Shown here: one piece after another, positions 9,701 through 19,739 of the stretch
Layout of the letters: every line of letters starts with the position of its first letter
Numbering within the stretch: the stretch's first letter is position 1
Origin: Rhizophagus sp. LPA8_4_AMF
Taxonomy: Eukaryota; Glomeromycota; Glomeromycetes; Glomerales; Glomeraceae
Reading direction: 5' to 3'
Assembly: GCA_021464525.1 (NCBI GenBank)
Contig: JADRCO010001084.1
Coordinates: 1-22,714 of the forward strand
DNA: 22,714 bases
Translations under genes and position numbers: made by a program
The notes under the pieces: model-generated
The model's database searches: none
Told to the model about the DNA's origin: nothing
The model's input: only the letters and a program-made list of their open reading frames with translations

Positions 9701-10960
9701 AAGTGGATAACACAAAAAATTTTGACGCCCGATTACTAATATACAATCAATTTCTTTTATTTATAAGGGGAAAAAAATTTGATACATCCTATGTTAAAAA
9801 TAAAATAAAAGCGTCGTTGTTTAATCTATATATCCAACTTAACAAAAAATAATGTTATAATCCATCCCATCATAGAAAGATTTTGAATCAAACTACCTTG
9901 ATCTTACATATTCCTAGATTTCTCAACCTAAAAAAAAAAATGCAAATTTTAAATTTTCAAAAATCAATCAATAATCTAATCAAATTAAAATAATCGGAAT
10001 GAATCAACCATTTTTTTTTTAATTCAAAAATATCTTACAATTCTAAGTCGTCTCTAAATTATATAGATAAGTTCTAAAATCATTTCTTCACGACTGATTA
10101 GGTAATATTTGAACTCTATACTACAAGCTTAAACACAAGCCTTTCAAGACTGTAAATATATAATTGAGGATCTAAAATAAATTAATTAAAAAAAATTTAA
10201 TATGTATATAAAAAGAATTTTTTTAGATTCAACATTTTCTGGTTGTTGAGCTAAAAATAATAATTTTACGACTTAAAATTTTCATATTCTCTTACCAAAT
10301 AGAAATGTCCAACTTTTTTCCAACCAATTATTAATTTCGTAAGAAAATCGGTCTTACATTCCCTGGGAATATGCCGTGCTATCGTCTGGGAATTAGATTT
10401 TCTAATTATTATTAGTGATAATTAGATTATTTTCTTTTAACAAAAATTAGAAAAAAATAGATAAGTTACTAGTGATAATTTTATTTTCTTTTAACAAAAA
10501 TTAGAAAAAAATAGATAAGTTACCTTTTGCTAAATTCATGAAAAATATGTTTTATCATTGATATATACTGTACGTATTGATATACGATAATAATTAAACA
10601 CACACTCTTATTACAACCACCTCATATTGTATCTACATTTTTGATTTAAATTTAGTAGCATATCAGCAGTAACAGATGATATATGTAAGCTGAATTATTC
10701 CAAAATACAATTTTTTTTTACTTGAAAAACTCCAAATAAATAATTACTTGAAAAACGAAAAAAAAATGAATTAAACCTTGTTCATACATAATTATTTCAT
10801 TTCCCTTCATTTAGTTACTCAATTAAGACTGCTAATTAAGTTCCACGCAAAATTTTGAACAAAAAATTTTTTCGTAGTAGCATTTTATATAAAAACAGTT
10901 GTGTACCAGTAATTGTGTAATCATAACGCGCCATATGTTGATCTACCTGATCTACAATCA
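9701..10960. other. Intergenic region between divergent genes
   Basis: This region separates the minus-strand BTB gene from the plus-strand F-box gene, so it holds both promoters. I see no gene. It contains a tandem duplication (10413-10523), a perfect hairpin AATTAGA-TTT-TCTAATT at 10391-10407, and a near-palindrome ATTCCC-T-GGGAAT at 10358-10370 whose right half CTGGGAAT recurs at 10386-10393. Confidence 0.5.
10413..10523. repeat. Two-copy tandem duplication
   Basis: Copy 1 (10413-10469, 57 nt) and copy 2 (10470-10523, 54 nt) both begin TAGTGATAATT and end ATAGATAAGTTAC. They differ only by three extra bases (AGA) in copy 1. The near-identity in such AT-rich DNA implies a recent slippage duplication. 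Confidence 0.85.
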
Positions 10961-10970
10961 TCAGATAAAA

Positions 10971-10978
10971 TATATAAG
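10971..10978 (+). promoter_or_regulatory. TATA box of the second F-box gene
   Basis: TATATAAG lies 51 bases before the ATG at 11029. Between them is a short direct repeat (ACATTTTGT-ACATTTTGT-ACATT, 10992-11014), probably spanning the start of transcription. Confidence 0.5.
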
Positions 10979-11028
10979 GTTCCGAATAAAAACATTTTGT
11001 ACATTTTGTACATTATTGTGATAAAATA

Positions 11029-12600
11029 ATGGCTTCACTTTTACCTGCAGATGTTATAAGTGAAATATTCCATAATCTAACGGGTGATACAAAGTCACTT
11101 TACTCTGGCTTATTCGTTAATAAACTCTGGTGTCATGTAATAATTCCATTATTATGGAGAGATCCATGGGAAATTGCAAAATCACGACAGAAAAATCATG
11201 CATACAATTTTCTTTACGTACTTTGTGGATGTTTATCGGAGGAATCCAAGAACTTGTTTTTAGATCTTGGACTTAATTTTCAAATTCAATATCCAAAATT
11301 CGATTATGCGAGCTATATTCGTACGATGAATACACGATATTTTAATGAAAGTATAACAAAAAAGTTTTGTTCAAATGATAGAGATAATATTAAAAGACAA
11401 CTTGTAGAGAAAGAATTATATTTGTTGATAATTTCGCATTCACCTGCTATTAAATATTTGAGAGTTGATTTTCCAACAACACTTGAATATCCTTTACTTA
11501 GTTTCCCAGGAGCTCATATAAGTTTTTCGAAGCTTAATAAATTATTTTGTGACGTAAAAAGATTACCACAATTATTCTTAGGTGATTTGGCAAATATTAG
11601 CAAGAATATTCAACAAATTCACGTTAAAAATTTCGACATAGATGAATCTGGACTAGCAAAATTAATTAAAGCTCAAACAAAAGTAACCTACTTTCATCTG
11701 GAATCTGGAGGGGCGTGCAATGGAATAACGTTAAACAAAGAGTTGAAAAGCCTTGCTCCTTCGTTAAAGCATTTTATTGTGACGTCTCTTCATCTCCCGA
11801 TCTCTGTAACGTCTTTATATTCATGTAATTGGTTAGAAACTTTGAAACTAGTTATAAAAGGTTTTTATGATAAGCATTCAACGAATTTAAACGAATCGTT
11901 AACGAATTCATTAGCAGATGGTAAATTTCCAAATTTACGTAATCTTTATTTACGTACGTATGCGTATCATCCCATATCAGAATTTAAAATAGTAGAAAAT
12001 TTGGTTGCAAGATCTGGAGGACAACTTTCTAGTTTATTTCTACAAGGATTATTTAAGAAAGAACATGTGAAACCAAGTTTATTACAAAATATCGCAAAAT
12101 GTTGTCCAAAACTTAAGTTCTTATCTGTATGGATAACTAATAATGATGATATTAAATATTTGGAACAACTATTATCATCATGTTCGTTATTAAGAGGTAT
12201 CATTGTTAACACTTTTGCAGATGTTAAAGTCGGGGATGAATTATTGAGGTTGCTTAGAAGACGGTTAGCACGAAAACTCTGCAAATTCAAGTTTAATGAT
12301 CATTTTAGTTTTTCGCATCATTCTTTTGTATTATTTATGGATAGTTGGAGTGATCATGATCCATTACAAATTCATGTAATTGATGAAGGAATATTTGTGT
12401 TTGATTATGGGAGAGTGTGTACTCCATTTAATGAAAGAGGAACTTTGAAAAATCTTATCGGAGTTGATGAATTCACGAACTTTTCGTGGGATGATTCGGA
12501 AGGTGAAGATTTATTATTAGACTGTACTATTTCCGACTATGGTTCTTATTACGGAGATAGATATTCATCCGAATATAGTGAAGATGAAGAAGAATACTAG
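11029..12600 (+). CDS. F-box/leucine-rich protein (copy B)
   Basis: A single exon of 523 aa starts at ATG 11029 (ATAATGGCT context), directly with the F-box: residues 4-43 read LLPADVISEIFHNL, LFVNKLWCHVIIPLLW and end in RDPW, the typical Glomeromycotina form. Leu-rich repeats follow (for example LRNLYLRTY, LKFLSVWI and LLRLLRRRLARKL). The C-terminus is strongly acidic and Tyr/Ser-rich (SEYSEDEEEY before the stop), unlike copy A. In the family it would act as a substrate receptor of an SCF ubiquitin ligase, in nucleus or cytosol; the substrate is unknown. Apart from the F-box, copies A and B share little obvious sequence, so they are not a recent local duplicate. A 107-codon minus-strand frame inside it is a shadow. 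Confidence 0.9.
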   Translation: MASLLPADVISEIFHNLTGDTKSLYSGLFVNKLWCHVIIPLLWRDPWEIAKSRQKNHAYNFLYVLCGCLSEESKNLFLDLGLNFQIQYPKFDYASYIRTMNTRYFNESITKKFCSNDRDNIKRQLVEKELYLLIISHSPAIKYLRVDFPTTLEYPLLSFPGAHISFSKLNKLFCDVKRLPQLFLGDLANISKNIQQIHVKNFDIDESGLAKLIKAQTKVTYFHLESGGACNGITLNKELKSLAPSLKHFIVTSLHLPISVTSLYSCNWLETLKLVIKGFYDKHSTNLNESLTNSLADGKFPNLRNLYLRTYAYHPISEFKIVENLVARSGGQLSSLFLQGLFKKEHVKPSLLQNIAKCCPKLKFLSVWITNNDDIKYLEQLLSSCSLLRGIIVNTFADVKVGDELLRLLRRRLARKLCKFKFNDHFSFSHHSFVLFMDSWSDHDPLQIHVIDEGIFVFDYGRVCTPFNERGTLKNLIGVDEFTNFSWDDSEGEDLLLDCTISDYGSYYGDRYSSEYSEDEEEY

Positions 12601-14006
12601 GAGACTCTAAGAACAAGTTCGAAGAGCTTTAATCCAGGATCCGAAAGATATATGTGAAATAATGAATTATCGCGGGTTTAGGGTTAGTGTTTTTATGCTG
12701 AGAGTTTGGACGGCTGTGACCATATTAGTTGATTTAATAAGTACAACATATATTAATAAATTTTCTCGGTTAAATCAATGAATAAGTATTTTGATCGTAG
12801 TATATATAACGATCATATTCTGTACAAATCAAGTAAAAATAATATAAACGAATATATTATAACTTAGTATCTAGTTGATCTTAATTTATTAACAATTATT
12901 TATTACTGTAGCTACATTTTTTTTTTACTATCGAAACTTAATCTATCTTGATCAGTTAAATGACGAAATCTAACGTTTAGATAAACTGGTACGGTAATAA
13001 TTTTCAAGTTTTTTTTTTTCGGTCTTAATCGTAGTTTAAAAGGAAAGTCCCAATCAAATTATTTTTTATTTATTTTTTTTTTTTTAAATGTAAAATAACA
13101 AAAATATAATAAATTTTGTTTTCTCCAATTCTTCTATCCATTCTTTTCCAACATTATTTACAACTCTGCCAATTCATTGTGCCTACGTAAGTAATAATAG
13201 TATACGATATGGTTCAAAATTTTGGGTATGTAACCTAACACATAATTTTGGAAAAATTTAAAACCTTAAAATCTCGATTTGGATTTCTATTAAAATATAT
13301 ATAAATAGTTCATTTGATTTACTCATTAGAATTGTACTAACCAAATTTATAAATTCATTTTCGCCTTTGGCTGCAGCCCAAAATCCAAAAATAGTAGATC
13401 ATATGAATTTACTAAATTTAAAAAGTTATAATTGGTTATTGAAAAAAATTTCTTACCCGTATGAATTTAGGATCCAGATGTTGTTAATAGATAATAATTA
13501 CAATAATAAAAGTAGTTGATATATTATTAATAACATACATCAATAAAAATTTGTTATACGAACAGTATCATATGTAAATCTGATATTATCCTTTAAAGGA
13601 AATAAAATAATTTGAATCGCGTGTTGACATTTTGAAACCAACGTTTTGCGAGTCAATCCAGGATACAGTACCTCATAGTATAATATAGTATAATATATCG
13701 AAAAATTTTATTTATGAGAAGGAATTAACTCTTAATAGATAAATTTTATCTAAATATGTGTTAGCATTAATAAATATTTAGAAATAATTAAAGAATCATT
13801 ATCATCTTTTATAGACAAAGTACAAAATGATAAGAGTATATTAGGAAAAATTTTTCTGTTGTGCAGCAATTATATATACTTTTTTTTTTTTTAAAAAAAA
13901 AAAAAAAATTTATTGATAAGCGTTGTTCATTTATTAATTTCTAAATTTAGTTAGTGTAACCTGTCTAATATTAGAGTTGTATGATAATTATATACAGTAT
14001 CAGGTG
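12601..14006. other. Intergenic region, no supported gene
   Basis: This 1.4 kb carries poly-T and poly-A tracts and no coding signal that I can support. GGGTTTAGGGTTAG at 12674-12687 resembles two telomere units but is too short to mean more. From 13880 to 13908 a run of 13 T is followed by 16 A. Confidence 0.5.
13880..13908. repeat. T13-A16 homopolymer palindrome
   Basis: Thirteen T followed directly by sixteen A form a perfect self-complementary tract about 270 bp upstream of the second HExxH gene. Such tracts are rigid and tend to exclude nucleosomes, so it could help keep that promoter open. The length may include sequencing or assembly error. Confidence 0.7.
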
Positions 14007-14019
14007 TATATATATAAAA
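14007..14019 (+). promoter_or_regulatory. Putative TATA box of the second HExxH gene
   Basis: TATATATATAAAA lies about 145 bases upstream of ATG 14164, further than in the first copy. The extra distance fits a 5'-leader intron: a long poly-T tract ends in TTTTAG at 14155-14160, only three bases before the ATG, and GT donors occur at 14063 (GTATGG) and 14068. Confidence 0.4.
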
Positions 14020-14163
14020 GAAAACGAGTTTCATTTTTTTTTTTTTTTTCTAAAATAAAAGAGTATGGTATTTTAGATTTTTTTTTTAAATTTTAAGCAT
14101 AATTGTTTATTATTATTATTTATATCAATTTACAATTATTTTAATTTTTTTTTTTTTTAGGAA

Positions 14164-15641
14164 ATGAAGCTTCTATCAACAACTTTGTTCATTGTTGTTC
14201 TAGAATTATTATGTTTAGCACAAATAACGTTATCAGAAAAATGTTTAGAATATATAAGTCCGTTCTATCGAAAAACTAAGATCATTGATTGTCCAATGGT
14301 ACATTCGAAAGATAAACGACAAACATCATCAAAGTTAGATAATATGATTACCGTAGATTTTCATTGTTTAATAGATGATAAACAATTATGTAAAAAAGTA
14401 GAACAAGTATTTATTACAGCAGGAAAATTTATAACGGCAACATTAAATTTAAAATCAGTTATAAGTGTTAATGCACAATTTTTAGATTTTTGTAAAACAT
14501 ATGGAAAATGTGGTAAGGATGTAGTAATATTAGGAGCAGCAGGACCAGCTAGAATGATTCCATATCAAGATCCTAAAGAAAATAAAATAAGGTTTTATCC
14601 ACAAGCGTTATATAAACAAATGAATTTTCCGATCGAACATCCAGAATTTGGACCAAATGAAATTATGGCAACATTTAATTCAAATACGAGTTATTGGTTT
14701 GAAGGGGATCCATTACCTATGTTAGAAAAACAATCAGATATGTTATATGTTGTAATTCATGAAATGATTCATGGATTAGGACTTACAACTTCATGGGATG
14801 ATTATTTTGGTATAAAAGCATTAACACCTGCTATTGGTGGTACTACAAAATCACCTACATCAGGACCTCAAAGTGATGAATTACAATCATCTCAATTTTT
14901 TGAATTAATATCTGATAAATTTTTAGTTTTATTACCAAGCGGAAAATTAGTTTCATCTATTGCTGATGAAATCAATAAATTTCAATTTAAAATAGAAACA
15001 TTATCATCTATAGATGGAATAGCTAATGCATTTAGTGCTTCACCACAGTTTTCATTTGCTAAAAATATGTATAATACTGCTATGACACATGGTGCAATGG
15101 GTTTTCTAACTATACCACCTAATGATCAATTAACCCAAGATCAAATCCTTAATAATGTTATTATATTAGAAACTAGTTTAATTCCTTATCAGCATGGTTC
15201 AAGTGTTGCACATACAGATTTTGATACTTATGTGAATAGTAGTGATTTTCTAATGCTATTTACATATCCTAAAACAGCAACTCTTGGCCAAATCATGTCT
15301 GCTGTTGGTAGTACTAATATTACTGGTCCAATCGGTCCTAAATTAAGACTTTTATTGGGAAGTCTGGGGTAGGGGTTTTCAGATTTTATTATAATATTGC
15401 AGGTAATTAATATAATTATAAAACTAACATTATAATCTTCAATTTAAGGTATGAAGTTAAAAAAGAATATACTCCCCCAGTAAAATTATCTAGTATACCA
15501 ATTAAAGATTATAATCCTTCCAATACATATAACAAAAATAATAACAATTATGGCGATATGAACAATTCTTCTTTTATTTGTGTTAATATAATATTAAATT
15601 TAGTTTGTATAATAATAATTTTTTTCAATAACATTAAGTAA
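14164..15641 (+). CDS. Secreted HExxH metalloprotease-like protein with hydrophobic tail (copy 2)
   Basis: Exons are 14164-15368 and 15449-15641; the 80-nt phase-2 intron (GTAGGG ... TTTAAG) sits at the same codon as in the first copy; product 465 aa. Signal peptide 1-24, then EKC. The Kex2-type site is K51-R52. Cysteines 27, 43, 68 and 76 plus the FLDFC..GKC pair match copy 1. The zinc-binding candidate is H199-E200-M-I-H203-G-L-G at the same residue number; ExxxD falls at E247-D251, after a 7-residue insertion rich in Ser/Gln. Exon 2 encodes an Asn/Tyr/Lys-rich linker longer than in copy 1, and a hydrophobic segment ending FFNNIK. The terminal Lys makes a plain transmembrane anchor as likely as a GPI signal. 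Most positions match copy 1, and the differences are conservative, suggesting both are under constraint. Unspliced, it ends at the TAG 15370-15372. Confidence 0.85.
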
Positions 15642-16255
15642 GATACCAAAAAAAATTAAAGTTTTTATATTAAACTAAGATCATAATTTTTCTAATTTGC
15701 TTAAAATAATATACAATAATTTAGATCTTGAAAATCTCCATCATAAAATTTGACCATTTCAACATGTTAATAATAATAAATTTTGTAGTATAGCTTGTAA
15801 ATTAAACTTGTAGTTATATAATTTAGAAATAATTTACAATATTCCTATGATAACCTTTTTCTATTAATCCAGTAATCTGATATGATTCAAAATCTCTACC
15901 TAATCAAATACTCAATGATGTATTTTTATAATTAAATTCTCAAATATTTGATATTTCCTCTATGAATCTAATTCAAAAATATTTACTATTACGTGGGAGT
16001 CATAATATAACCAACCGTTTGCACTCACAACGGTTTATCTACACAATTACGCCCACGCAATCTTTATAATCAAATACATGATGAGGTATTTATTACCACT
16101 TCACACACTCTAAGTTAACATAATTTTTGAGATAGTCAAATTTCTTTTACATGATCTAATTGATCTATGCTGGATTTACGCTTATCATAAAATGATTTAT
16201 TCTAGAAATTCATTATATTGTAATGATGTAACACTGATTAGAAGTCTATTAAGAC
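15642..16255. other. Intergenic region
   Basis: No gene is supported. An inverted repeat AACCGTT (16013-16019) / AACGGTT (16029-16035) is nested between ACGTGGG (about 15991-15997) and CCCACG (about 16051-16056), forming a possible two-level cruciform in an otherwise AT-rich gap. Confidence 0.45.
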
Positions 16256-16264
16256 AAAAAAAAA
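16256..16264 (-). terminator. Pol III terminator of the tRNA gene
   Basis: A run of nine A on the plus strand reads T9 on the minus strand, seven bases after the last paired base of the tRNA acceptor stem. Confidence 0.65.
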
Positions 16265-16270
16265 TAGAAA

Positions 16271-16376
16271 GCCCAGTGCAGGAGTTGAACCTGCGTCTTC
16301 ACGACTTAATATTTAATATTTTTTATTTTATACTTAATATTAATATGTGATATTCTAACGACTGAACTAACCGGGC
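16271..16376 (-). tRNA. tRNA gene with AT-rich intron, isotype uncertain
   Basis: The acceptor stem GCCCGGT/ACTGGGC pairs fully with one G:U. The D arm is GTTC-AGTCGTTA-GAAT. The T arm is GCAGG-TTCAACT-CCTGC. Internal promoters fit the A box (TAGTTCAGTCG) and B box (GGTTCAACTCC). The anticodon stem TCACA/CGTGA has an A:C pair next to the loop. Between the arms are 42 nt, so a 7-nt loop leaves a 35-nt A/T-rich intron. With the intron after base 37 the loop reads TATTAA+T: anticodon UUA and A at base 33 instead of the near-universal U. Shifting by one gives AUU (Asn) with U33 but a shorter stem. G19 of the D loop is T. It may be a decaying or atypical tRNA gene. The acceptor and D arm recall tRNA-Lys, but the anticodon does not. 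Confidence 0.65.
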
Positions 16377-17403
16377 AATCTTTTAATTTGCGCAGTTAAT
16401 TTATAATCTCTTTTTAGAGTAATTTGTGAATTTGTGAATTCAAATACAAGAAATCAATTTTTTTATAACTTTAAAGTGAAAAAAATCGAGACATTAGTCT
16501 TTATAATATACGGCGCTAGATTTTTTGCGATGAATCAGATGTTCTAGTTACGTCTCAAATAATTGATATAAGTAGAGGAGCCGTTGAAAATATATTTACA
16601 TCAAGGTAAGCAATCTTCATTCCATTTATTATATTTATATTATTTAAAAGTAATTAAATTATAGTTGTTAGTAATGACAATTTAATTGAAGTTAGTCTAA
16701 TATATGAATATTGCCATCACCTAAATGAAATCTACAATATATTTATTATAATAATCCAATATTTATAATCATTATTAATAGTCTAAAATGATTTATATTA
16801 AGAACGCCATTAATGGCAAAGAGAAGAGATTGCGTTCCCTAACTTCCATTTATTTAACCTTTCTAGGTCGTCCTAATGGCCCTAAGGCTAATTACCTTTC
16901 TGTACCAATTAAAAATGATTTACGTTCTAACCATTTTTTTCTAATAAACAAAAAAAAAGTCTTTTTTAAATATAAATATTTATTTACTTATATAAATAGA
17001 ATTTTCCATTAGTTTTCCTTAAAAAATATATATATATATAATCATGAAATGATTAATGTCCTATGCTTCGATCCGACAATTATAAATCAAATATTGGATA
17101 AAAGAACCAAATTAACAAAAAGTATTATTGATACCGGAAATTGTTAAAAGATAAAGTCCCCTTTATTTACTTATATTTATTCATATTAATATTTAATTCG
17201 CATAGAGAATTAATACATATTATAAAAACTAAAGTTTCTTAGGAAAAAGCTTAACCTTAAAAAAATAAAAAAAAAATCATCATGTATATAAAAATTAATA
17301 TAAATCTCATATATTTTAAAAACCACAAAAAAAAAATAAAAAAAATAAACAGTAATTCTTAAAAAAAAATTTAAACCGCATGTAAACGTAAGATAAATCC
17401 GAA
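16377..17403. other. Intergenic region with possible small spliced frame
   Basis: No gene is firmly supported. An open stretch at 16520-16605 ends in a strong donor (CAAG|GTAAGC) and could splice to 16672-16768, giving a continuous frame to a TAA. It has no ATG, so it would need an upstream exon or be a relic. A 74-codon plus-strand ATG frame at 16788-17012 contains a less AT-rich patch (16800-16930) but no recognisable domain and ends in Lys/Phe/Tyr low-complexity codons; I do not call it. Confidence 0.3.
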
Positions 17404-18356
17404 TTAAACGTGAATTTTATGTTTACGTAAATACTCATAATGAGGTACGTTCTCGGCTATTATGTCATAAACGTATCGTGGATACTCGATTTCTTTTCCA
17501 TTACTGACTATATTAAATCCAGTACTTTCCGACGCATGCCTGCTTTGTTTTGTAAATTTTAGTAATATGTATAATAATAAGTATAAAGAAGAAATAAAAA
17601 AATTTTTTAATACCTGTGCCATATATTATATAAATTTGGTACATGATACATATCTGGAATTTTTACGTCCCAACGTTTGATTTTTTCAGCTTTCCATACA
17701 AGCATCTCTTTCTTAAATTCCACTCCAACCATCTCACAATATTTTCTCAAAACTTTCTCGGGTTCTCGAACTAAATCATCAGCATCTACCAAGGCAATTT
17801 CTTCCCCAGTTACATTTTTAATTAAGTCGTAAAGAGCTCTTGATTCTTTGATTCCAATAGAATCTTCCGAAAAAAGTTCAAGCCTTTTAGAATCTGATAC
17901 GTCGGCTTCGTCCCAAGCTTTATATGTAGCGTTCGCAGCTCTATAATAAGATTTAACCGATTTTTCTGGATTACGAATTAAGAATGAGTGTTTAAATTTT
18001 AAGAGAACTTCCTTGGATTGAAGTTGATTTCCTTGTGATGCATGATAAAAAATTGTTGCTAGATCTTTTACAAAAACTCTTAACGGTTTCGTTTCGTCTC
18101 CATTATAATAACGTGGTTCAAGTATTTTATTAAGGGTGGATGTAAAATGGTGCGTAAAAGAAATCGGATCAGTAGGTTTAGGTGGTTGAATATTATCTAA
18201 AAAATCAAAGTTATTGGCCTTATAAGCAAGACCAATTGGAACGAAAGGTTCATGAATAACGTGAAATTCTTGACGAAGTTGAAGGAATGGTCGTTCAAAA
18301 ACCGTAGAAAGTGATCTGGCATGAGCCCAAAGAATAATGGGCCTTTGATCGGTCAT
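17404..18356 (-). CDS. P-loop sulfotransferase-like protein
   Basis: Exons are 18356-17614 and 17539-17404; the 74-nt phase-2 intron (GTATTA ... AAGCAG, 17613-17540) joins WHR to HASESTGF; product 292 aa. The N-terminus IILWAHARSLSTVFER (residues 7-22) matches the PAPS-binding loop of this fungal/plant sulfotransferase-like group, with Ala for the usual Pro in HPRS. FLIRNPEKSVKSYY (125-138) matches the 3'-phosphate-binding Arg/Ser motif. DADDLVREPEKVLRKYCEMVGVEF (191-214) is the conserved C-terminal helix segment. By family it would be a soluble enzyme moving sulfate from PAPS, or a related P-loop protein without known substrate. The second exon supplies the STGF segment and ends in a basic tail. 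No signal peptide. The minus-strand start agrees with the P-loop position near the N-terminus. Confidence 0.85.
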
Positions 18357-18450
18357 TTCAAAAAAAAATTATAAAGAATAAAAAATTAAAATAAATAATT
18401 TTTTAATAAACGAGCGAAAGGAACGTAAAAATTTAATAGAGCAAGGAAAA

Positions 18451-18508
18451 TCCGATTCTTTTTAATCGAAAACGTTACCAAGGCGTAACAAGCGTAACCG
18501 AAATCGGA
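18451..18508 (-). promoter_or_regulatory. Candidate upstream motif cluster of the sulfotransferase-like gene
   Basis: Some 95-150 bases upstream of ATG 18356, TCCGATT (18451-18457) and AATCGGA (18502-18508) form a perfect 7-bp inverted repeat. Between them are two direct copies of GCGTAAC (18483-18489, 18492-18498) and one inverted CGTTAC (18473-18478). The cluster is less AT-rich than its surroundings. It could bind a factor; no known site is recognised. Confidence 0.35.
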
Positions 18509-19739
18509 ATAAATTTAGATAAAAAAATATTGGTGAGGGCTGTTGTAATACTAGATTTAGTTAATGTAAGAAATCGGTAAAATTTTTTCTGACCTCAAAA
18601 TTACCTCACGTTCATTCATGCATGACCAAAGCCTATTCTATTTGATGTTAAATTAATACTATACTTGGTTTAATCGATCGACCTGAAATTCATTAACTCC
18701 GGTAAAAATTAGAGTATCATTAACTACGGCCTGAATTAAGATTAAATCCACGATAATTTTTTAAATCAGATTTTTATTTTTAATATTTAGAAAGCGTAAT
18801 TATAAGAGTTATTTAGGATTTATAATTTTGACTTAATTACTCATCTAAATGAATTTTGAAAGTATATTATCTGTTATGCCAACCTCGGTATCTCATTATG
18901 CACATTTTTGAATTTTTCTATCGATATGATAGGTTGATAACGTAAATAATCAACTAATGATATATCAATTATATCAAGATTGTTACAATTTAAAAATTCC
19001 AATTAATTTTATCGTTTATCCAAAATGTTGTAATATAAAATCGTTCAATTATGAAATTTGAAGAAGTTACTTCAAATGGATTGCCGGATTTAACATTTTC
19101 TGAGAAATGTTTAAATTATTTGGGTATAATAACATATTTATAAAATTTAAGACATAATTCCTTTTATCAAATTTAATCTATGGAATTTCATTATCATTAC
19201 CATTCCAAATTTACATTATCGTTCAATACTTTTGAATGTTTTTGAAAATTTACAATGTTACTTATTAAATGATTATCCATTAATAAGTGATATGACGATT
19301 TTTAATTTTAGCAGTAACTAAGATTTCATAAAACTATAATATTAATTAGATAATCATATTATTTTTCTAAGCAATTTTGATTTACATTTGTATAATAACG
19401 CAATATAGTTTAGTATTTAAACTATTTTAACTATTTTTGGCGTAATTAAAAAAAATATACAATTTTAGTCAGCAAAGTAATATATTATTAAGCTTAAATT
19501 TATTTGTAATAATTTAGCCACAAAGTAAATAAATTATCAATTTTGGAAAGTAACTAGCATGAAAATGGTTAAAATAAGCACTAAAAATTATGAAGTAAAT
19601 ACATGATTATTGGAAAAGTATTTTCTTGATATTCTCACGGATGGTATTATTTAAAAAGATGGAAATCAATATTGAAATAAAAAGTCTATCATTATTAGTA
19701 TATTAAAGGGCTTTTGGTACGGATACCGTGATATAAACC
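18509..19739. other. Intergenic AT-rich region
   Basis: I see nothing gene-like here: all frames are broken often, and no domain, tRNA or clear repeat is visible. Confidence 0.5.

Noticed and set aside
11967-12290. 107-codon minus-strand frame
   Set aside because: It lies fully inside the F-box/LRR gene on the other strand, where the coding frame explains its openness.
12674-12687. Telomere-like GGGTTTAGGGTTAG
   Set aside because: There are only about two units, too short to claim an interstitial telomere array.
15400-15402. Alternative acceptor TTGCAG in the copy 2 intron
   Set aside because: Using it gives an immediate TAA, whereas the acceptor at 15447-15448 restores the G-Tyr continuation seen in the paralogue.
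16788-17012. 74-codon plus-strand ATG frame
   Set aside because: No domain is recognisable, and the second half is Lys/Phe/Tyr low complexity typical of AT-rich non-coding DNA.
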